Positions 18,701 through 23,717 of a DNA stretch of 23,717 bases are shown here, in pieces. Numbering within the stretch: the first letter of the stretch is position 1; each line of letters opens with the position of its first letter. The notes beneath the pieces were generated by a model. The model saw only the letters and a list, made by a program, of their open reading frames with translations. It was not told the DNA's origin and ran no database searches. The position numbers and the translations under genes were made by a program. The stretch spans positions 1-23,717 of the forward strand of contig JAAMXP010000956.1 of the NCBI GenBank assembly GCA_019693395.1, read 5' to 3'. The stretch comes from Ettlia oleoabundans. Its lineage: Eukaryota > Chlorophyta > Chlorophyceae > Chlamydomonadales.

Positions 18701-20609
18701 CCGCCCTGCAGGCACGTGTTGAGGCTGCTGGGGGCCAGATTCTGTTCTGGAATGGTGTGCGCGTGATGGGGCTGCTTGCTGTGTCGCGCGCCATTGGGGA
18801 TCACTCGCTGCGGCCTTACGTCATTGCTGAGCCTGAGGTAAGTGTGGATGGGTGGGTGGGTGGGTGGGTGGTGTCGCAGTCAGGTTGCCAGGGCAGCCAA
18901 CCCATCATCTTTACCCAAGTCGCAATATCATGATTGAACCTCAAACGGCAGCGAACTGCAGGTTCTATCGTTAAGTTTGCTGAACCCCCCCCAAAAAATG
19001 ATGGGTGCTCCCAAGCGGGCGGCAGCGGTGTTGTCAGTCGCATACACCCATAGCCTCTCTGTTTCTCAGCGTTTGTTGTTGTCACACAATTGAAGCTCCT
19101 CCCAAATTCATGCTCAGAAGCTTTGTTGCTTGCATGCCTCACTGCTGCTTTGCTGTCCCGTGTCCTCCTGCCTCCTGCGCATGCGGCTTGGCCTGTGCAG
19201 GTGACCATCATCTCGCGGCACCCCAGTGATGAGGTGTTGGTGATGGCCTCAGACGGGCTGTGGGATGTGATGAGCAACCAGGAGGCGGTCACACTGGCCA
19301 AGAAGTGCCTAGGCAGGGCGCGCTCCCGTGGATCCACACGCCAGGTAGGCACTGCCTGAGCAAGGAAAGCTGAATAATTTAACAAGGCAGGACTGCGTGC
19401 CCCTGTCGGCCGTGGGTTGCGGCGTGTCAGCTGTGTTGGGGAAGCTGGCTTCTCCCTCTACCTGGGGCTATAATCGGCCACCATACACGCCAGAGCCTGA
19501 GCTCTCAGCATGCTTCTTGCTGTGACGCAATACCACACGCCCACTTTTGGTGGTTTCATGGCAGCCAGGTGCTGTGGATGCGTTATGCACTGAAGAGAAG
19601 TAAGGAAAAAGGGGGGGATCGTCCTGCTCACTGTACCCGCTGCTGCGACGCCCCCACCCCCTGCCACCCGCGCTTGGCCTGCCTGCCTGCAGAGCGCGGC
19701 ACGCGTGGCGGCCACAGTGCTGACTCGTGCTGCAGTGGATCGCGGCAGCCGCGACAATGTGACGGTGGTGATTGTGGATCTGTCGCCCATGACACCGGCT
19801 GAAGCTGAGGCGGAGGCAGCTCAGATGTCGGAGGTGGGTCGGGGTGGGTGGGAATGGGTGTGTTAGTTACAGCTGGCATCCATCCAGCAGCAAATATATA
19901 GAGTTGCACCCTCTTATGTCTGCGGTATGGGTGCTCGCAACCTTTGTCACACCAGAGCGGGGAGGGGGAGGGTGCTCTGCTGCGGAGTGCTCGCTGCCTT
20001 TGCGGGCTGCAGCTGTGCCGTCTGGTCGTAACTGAGTATGAGGCTGTAAAGGAGCGTGAAGTGCCTGCTAATATATGCCGCCCCATTGCTGTCACATACT
20101 TACGCACTTGTTACTGCGGCCGGTGGTATGGTGAACCTGGCCTTTCTGAATGCTCCCTTGCTCAACCTTATGCCTACCCCCTGTGCCGCTGCCTGCAGCG
20201 CACTGAAGTGCCCAACGAGGGTGCAATGCAGCGTGCGCAGAGCGTGCAGCCCTCAGCAGTGGCTGTGCGCTCGAGTGCCACCGGCCCAGCGAGTGTGCAG
20301 GGAGGCGGGCAGGCAGCTGCGCCGCCGGTGCAGGCGTCGCCATTTGCAGGCGCGGCGGCCAACCCCTCGCCCACGGCAGCGTCGCCCTTTGCCGAGCCCG
20401 CTCAGATGGCGCCTGCAGCGGGCGTCTCTGCCCCGCCATCTGCTCCGTTGGTCAGCCCCTTCAGCAGCGGCGCGTTGCCTGCCGGCCTGGACTTTGATGT
20501 TCGGCAGCACGCCAACGCGGTGGCAGCAGCGGCGGCAGCAGGAGCAGCAGCAGGGTCGCCCACCAGTCGCGGTGGCGCAGACGCCACGCCTTCAGGCACC
20601 GGTTCGTGA
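15755..20609 (+). CDS. PP2C-family (PPM) Ser/Thr phosphatase, plant clade-A-like
   Basis: Eight exons: 15755-15793, 16020-17163, 17498-17668, 18121-18308, 18712-18837, 19201-19344, 19693-19833 and 20199-20609 (TGA), about 787 residues, all GT-AG and in phase. Catalytic motifs are intact: [11 protein letters not shown] (about 191-201), [10 protein letters not shown] (Asp 299), [15 protein letters not shown] (about 483-497), [10 protein letters not shown] (Asp 544), [10 protein letters not shown] (Asp 574) and [11 protein letters not shown] (Asp 625). These supply the metal-binding Asp residues of Mn/Mg-dependent phosphatases. The segment [15 protein letters not shown] holds the Trp-Asn-Gly-x-Arg-Val of ABI1/HAB1-type enzymes, whose Trp docks on ABA receptors in land plants. 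Unusual: Ser/Gln/Ala-rich insertions of roughly 85 residues before DGHGG and over 110 after it, and a 136-residue Ala/Pro tail with three SPF motifs. Exon 1 (13 residues) is the least certain; the upstream leader offers other starts. Confidence 0.88.
18850..18871 (+). other. G-quadruplex motif just inside a PP2C intron
   Basis: Five GGG runs (18850-52, 54-56, 58-60, 62-64, 66-68) separated by single T, then GG. Single-base loops give the most stable parallel quadruplexes. It starts 12 bases after the donor at 18838 and is on the sense strand, so it would be in the pre-mRNA. Confidence 0.9.
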
Positions 20610-20875
20610 TAGCGCTCCAGCCTGCTGGCACCCGTGTGCGGCTCTGGCCCTTCAAGTAACAAATGAAGCTGAGGGCCTTGTGATGATTAAGCTAGCTGAT
20701 GACGATGATGCCTACCAGCCAGCACCTAAGCAACCGGCATGGAGCGGCATGCGCAATGTTCCACAGCCCCATATCCTGCCCCACCAGTTGCTGCGCACGG
20801 CAGCGGCCCCGGCGGTCCTAGCGGCCACACCACCAGTGCAGCCAGTTGCATTCCTGCCCAGGGCTGCATAGCCCC

Positions 20876-20880
20876 TGTAA
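20876..20880 (+). terminator. Candidate poly(A) signal TGTAA for PP2C
   Basis: It lies about 270 bases after the stop at 20609; a second copy at 21801-21805 would give a 1.2-kb 3' UTR. Confidence 0.45.
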
Positions 20881-21366
20881 CACCCGTAACATCCAGCGCC
20901 GCTGATGCCCCTTTTCTTCCCAACAACGATTTGGTGTTGGTTGTGCTTGCTCGTTTTGTTTTTCCTTCTTCCTTCAATGCTCTCCCTTTGCTTGTGCTGC
21001 CGGTCGCAAGCGCTGGTTGGCCCAAAGCTGTCGGCTGGCGGCCCTGCCCTGGTGCCGCCCATCTTTCCTCCCAACCCCTGCTCTGCCTACCGCTGAGGGC
21101 GCGTGCCTGGAAATTTTTTCTCGATGACCGATCTGGCGCTGTTTTGCCCCCCACATTACCACCGCCAAACCGCGCCACACAGGCCGCCAACTCTGCTCTC
21201 CTGCTCCCCGCTACAAGCCCTTTCGAGTTGTTGCACCCCCGCCCTGCATTCGCCGCGCCCCCCAGCAGAGGCATCGTCCACTGACTTCCCCCACATTCAT
21301 CCCTGCCAATTCCCGCCCATCCTCGCCCCACTCCACCGTCTTACACATGCCTGTGTTTTTTTTGGG

Positions 21367-21397
21367 GCACTGCGCTGGCTTTGTGCACTGCGCTGGC
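21367..21397 (+). repeat. Short direct repeat, 14 bp, period 17
   Basis: GCACTGCGCTGGCT occurs at 21367 and again at 21384, within the PP2C 3' region. No function is evident. Confidence 0.75.
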
Positions 21398-22270
21398 TAC
21401 CGATGGGTGGCCCGCCACTGCCGTGCAACTTCCGCTGCCTACCAGCGGCAACGGATCACGCCCCCCTGTAGCTACTTTTCAAGTGCACCATTTAGGAATT
21501 GTCATGGTTGTCTCTTCTTGCTCAGCAGCAGCCGCCGGTTGGTGGCCCACCGCCTGGCAGCAGCGTGGGCAGGGGCGAGCCGTCGCCACGGCACGCCCCC
21601 ATGCCTGCCAACCATGTTGCAGCCATGAACGGTTGTGCGCATGAGCGCCAATTGTGAGCCTGCACTTGCCTGTCTCTTTCTTTCACACACATACCCCCCT
21701 ACCACACACACATGCTGATTCGCTTTCACCCACACGCACACGCGCACGTTTTATGACTCGCGTGCGGTACTTGGCAGTACATTGACCGTGTGTTCTTCAC
21801 TGTAACCGACTTTCTTAGTGCCTAGGGACACTACAGTGCAGTGTCCAGCAGGCGCTGTGTTCTGTGGAGTCCTTTTGCGGGGTTGCTTCTTGTTGAGCAA
21901 TGGCGTGCAGTAAATGAAGTTTGTGCCGGGCTATAGTTCAAAGGTGGTTAGCATGTGGAGCAGGTGGCTCATTTGCCACCTGGATTCCAACTAGGAAAGG
22001 TGATGACGCTGCAGTGGCACTGTTTTGTGGGCCTGGCCCCGCTGGTGCTGCTGTCACTGGTGCACGTGTTGGGCGCACCATTTCTAGGTGACTGGAGGGA
22101 TCGAGGTGAAGGCCCTTGACAGCCAGCGCTTCCCGCTGCAGGCAGCGAGGAAAGACATGCAGCACCAAAGCGCGTCAGTGAACCCTATGGAATAATAAGC
22201 ACAACCCACGATAGTTGGCTCATACCCCAGTTCGTTTCACCCTTGCAAGTAGAGGCAGGAAACCAGGGAC

Positions 22271-23606
22271 CTAGCTGCAACCCACCCGCTCCCTGTGCCG
22301 CCGCACAGCATGGTGGATGACTAGGCCGGTGCACAGCAGCGCCAGCGCCATCCCCAGCGCCCCTGCCACCGTCCAGCTCAGCCAGACATTGTAAGACTCG
22401 TTGCCCAGGGTGCAGCAGCTAGAGGATGGGAGACAAAGGCCAAAGAACATCCCAAGGGTTCAATGTTCCTGTAACAGCTCTTTTCAGCAATGCTCCACCT
22501 CAGAGTGACAGGGCTACGCCTGAGCTGAGCCAAGCGGCACAGTGCCCACAGACGGACAGCAAGGCATATGGCCAGAGACAGGGAGGAATCTCAAGGATCC
22601 GAGATACAAAAGGATGGCGGTTGCCAGGGGGCTTGTTGAACTCACATGTCGCTGCTGAGGGGGGTTACAGAGCCTACGCCAGGATACCCGCTGGCGGGGA
22701 GGTACAAACAGACATAAATGAATGAGTGGATGTTGAGCTCACATGTACACCTTCCCCTCCGCGTAAACCGGGTCAATGCTTGTCCTCAGTGCTTGCTGCT
22801 CCAGTGTCCCCACTGCACATGTGGACCAAAAGGGCATAGACAGGGTCCAACAGGGTAGCTACTCCGCAGCACAGCAGTGCACAACAATGCAGCTTTCAGA
22901 CTAGAGTGAGCAGGCGATATGCGAAATCGGGGAGAAATCTGGGAACGCAAGGTATGCGCTGCTCGCCTGTTTCTGAGATGGCCGCAATCAGGAGGCTTGC
23001 ATTTGCAAACACAGTGGCCTCATTTGGCGACAACCCAGCTGCCACCAACGCAGTGGCCAACTGCACAACAACCGCAGTATAAGGTTTCAGTAAGCATCAA
23101 CGTAGCAAGTGTGCAGGTGAAGCAGGCACCATCTGGATCCCAAGCTCTTAAGCCACCGCTGTCTGTGAGCTGGGGTTGCTCCCCGTGGCTGACTGTGCTG
23201 AACAGGCGGGCTCCACACACCCGAGGGTCTCTCAGAATGGGCAGCACAAGTTCACCAAAGGGCCCCTGCACTGCCACATCCAGCGCACGAGCACATTTAA
23301 ACTTTGCGTGTATAATAGTCAAGTGTGATTACTAATGGGGCATGGACCCCCGACCTGACATGCACCAAATCAGCGGCTGCCCTCATTAACTGTGCCATGC
23401 ACGCTCAAGATTTGAAAGAAGATGGACCCTATTACCCTGTTGCTAGAGGGCAGCACCGAATTGGTTACATAAGTCAGCATCCTGCATCCTCAACACACCA
23501 GAACCAAGTCTTGAAGTATGTAGGTGGGCACCCCCAGCAGCTCATCGACAACCCTGGAGTCTGGAATGGAAATCAGGCCAAAATAGTATTCCAAGGCCGT
23601 GATAAT
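22271..23606 (-). CDS. Unrecognised protein with a C-terminal membrane helix (3' part)
   Basis: Not recognised. Hand-spliced exons: 23606-23505 (end uncertain; 23532 is an alternative), 23265-23221, 23060-22967, 22812-22743 and 22418-22271 (TAG), with matching phases. The N-terminal part lies beyond the right edge or was not found. Visible segments in order: EYYFGLISIPDSRVVDELLG, GPFGELVLPILRDPR, LATALVAAGLSPNEATVFAN, TLEQQALRTSIDPVYAEGKV, then YICCTLGNESYNVW. A hydrophobic stretch follows (WTVAGALGMALALLCTGLVI) and a short basic tail (HHAVRRHRERVGCS). By the positive-inside rule the preceding part would face the lumen or outside and the tail the cytosol; NES there is a possible N-glycosylation site. 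The intron after 22967 has a GC donor (ACAG|GCGAGC). The last two exons are the best supported: a strong GTGAGC donor and a clean phase-2 join. Confidence 0.5.
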
Positions 23607-23717
23607 CTGCATAAGAAAGCAGCAAAACAAACAAGAAGTCGCATACCTACAAGGGGCAATGCATCGGCCACATCCATCAGTGTGAAGGAACACAGTTACA
23701 TGGCTGCAACATAATTC

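Larger units (their letters stand above)
20610..22270. other. 3' region of PP2C and convergent intergenic stretch
   Basis: No frame has exon-like codon use with splice support. From about 20900 to 21760 the plus strand is pyrimidine-rich, as expected for a transcribed 3' UTR or spacer. TGTAA occurs at 20876-20880 and 21801-21805. A CA-rich tract lies at about 21683-21752. Confidence 0.5.

Noticed and set aside
20739..21284. 181-residue plus-strand ORF after PP2C
   Set aside because: Pyrimidine-rich DNA giving a Pro/Ala/Leu frame with no codon bias or motif; it lies in the PP2C 3' region.
21683..21752. CA-rich tract considered as a microsatellite
   Set aside because: The repeats are imperfect and short (CACACA broken by other bases), so it is only a low-complexity patch.
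22426..22725. 99-residue plus-strand ORF with an ATG
   Set aside because: Lies wholly inside the minus-strand intron 22742-22419. It reads like possible protein but has no domain and no neighbouring exon.

Overview
The window looks like nuclear DNA of a GC-rich, intron-rich green alga. A trebouxiophyte (Chlorella-like) or other chlorophyte is my inference from base composition, codon use strongly biased to G/C in third positions, many short introns, TGTAA poly(A) signals, and gene content (plant-type PP2C, CLASP, probable plastid transit peptide). I see no operons, Shine-Dalgarno sites, tRNA, rRNA, CRISPR array or intact transposon. All gene models were spliced by hand from reading frame, splice sites and phase. 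Exon ends are therefore predictions, although in the main genes every junction keeps phase.

Layout, left to right: (1) 109-574, minus: start of a SnoaL/NTF2-like protein with a transit-peptide-like first exon, running off the left edge. (2) 839-1703, plus: weakly supported exon-like pieces. (3) 2173-2924, minus: an unrecognised small secreted protein of about 107 residues in four phase-0 exons, the first three each ending in G-R-x-L-x-Q. (4) 4164-7020, plus: a three-RRM RNA-binding protein, 7 exons, 442 residues. (5) 8484-14282, minus: a complete CLASP-type microtubule-associated protein, 10 exons, 1237 residues. (6) 15755-20609, plus: a PP2C-family Ser/Thr phosphatase, 8 exons, about 787 residues, with the Trp-Asn-Gly-x-Arg-Val signature of plant clade A (ABI1/HAB1-type) enzymes. 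(7) 22271-23606, minus: the C-terminal part of an unrecognised protein with one membrane helix near its end, running off the right edge.

The well-supported genes mostly alternate in strand, giving convergent 3' ends (RRM/CLASP, with facing TGTAA signals at about 8264-8284, and PP2C/membrane protein) and divergent 5' ends (secreted protein/RRM, CLASP/PP2C). Nothing suggests a shared pathway, and they read as independent nuclear loci. The most unusual points are the secreted protein with its repeated exon-end motif and possible dibasic processing sites, the high share of GC-AG introns (4 of about 30), the clade-A-like phosphatase in an apparent alga, and a strong G-quadruplex motif just inside a PP2C intron.
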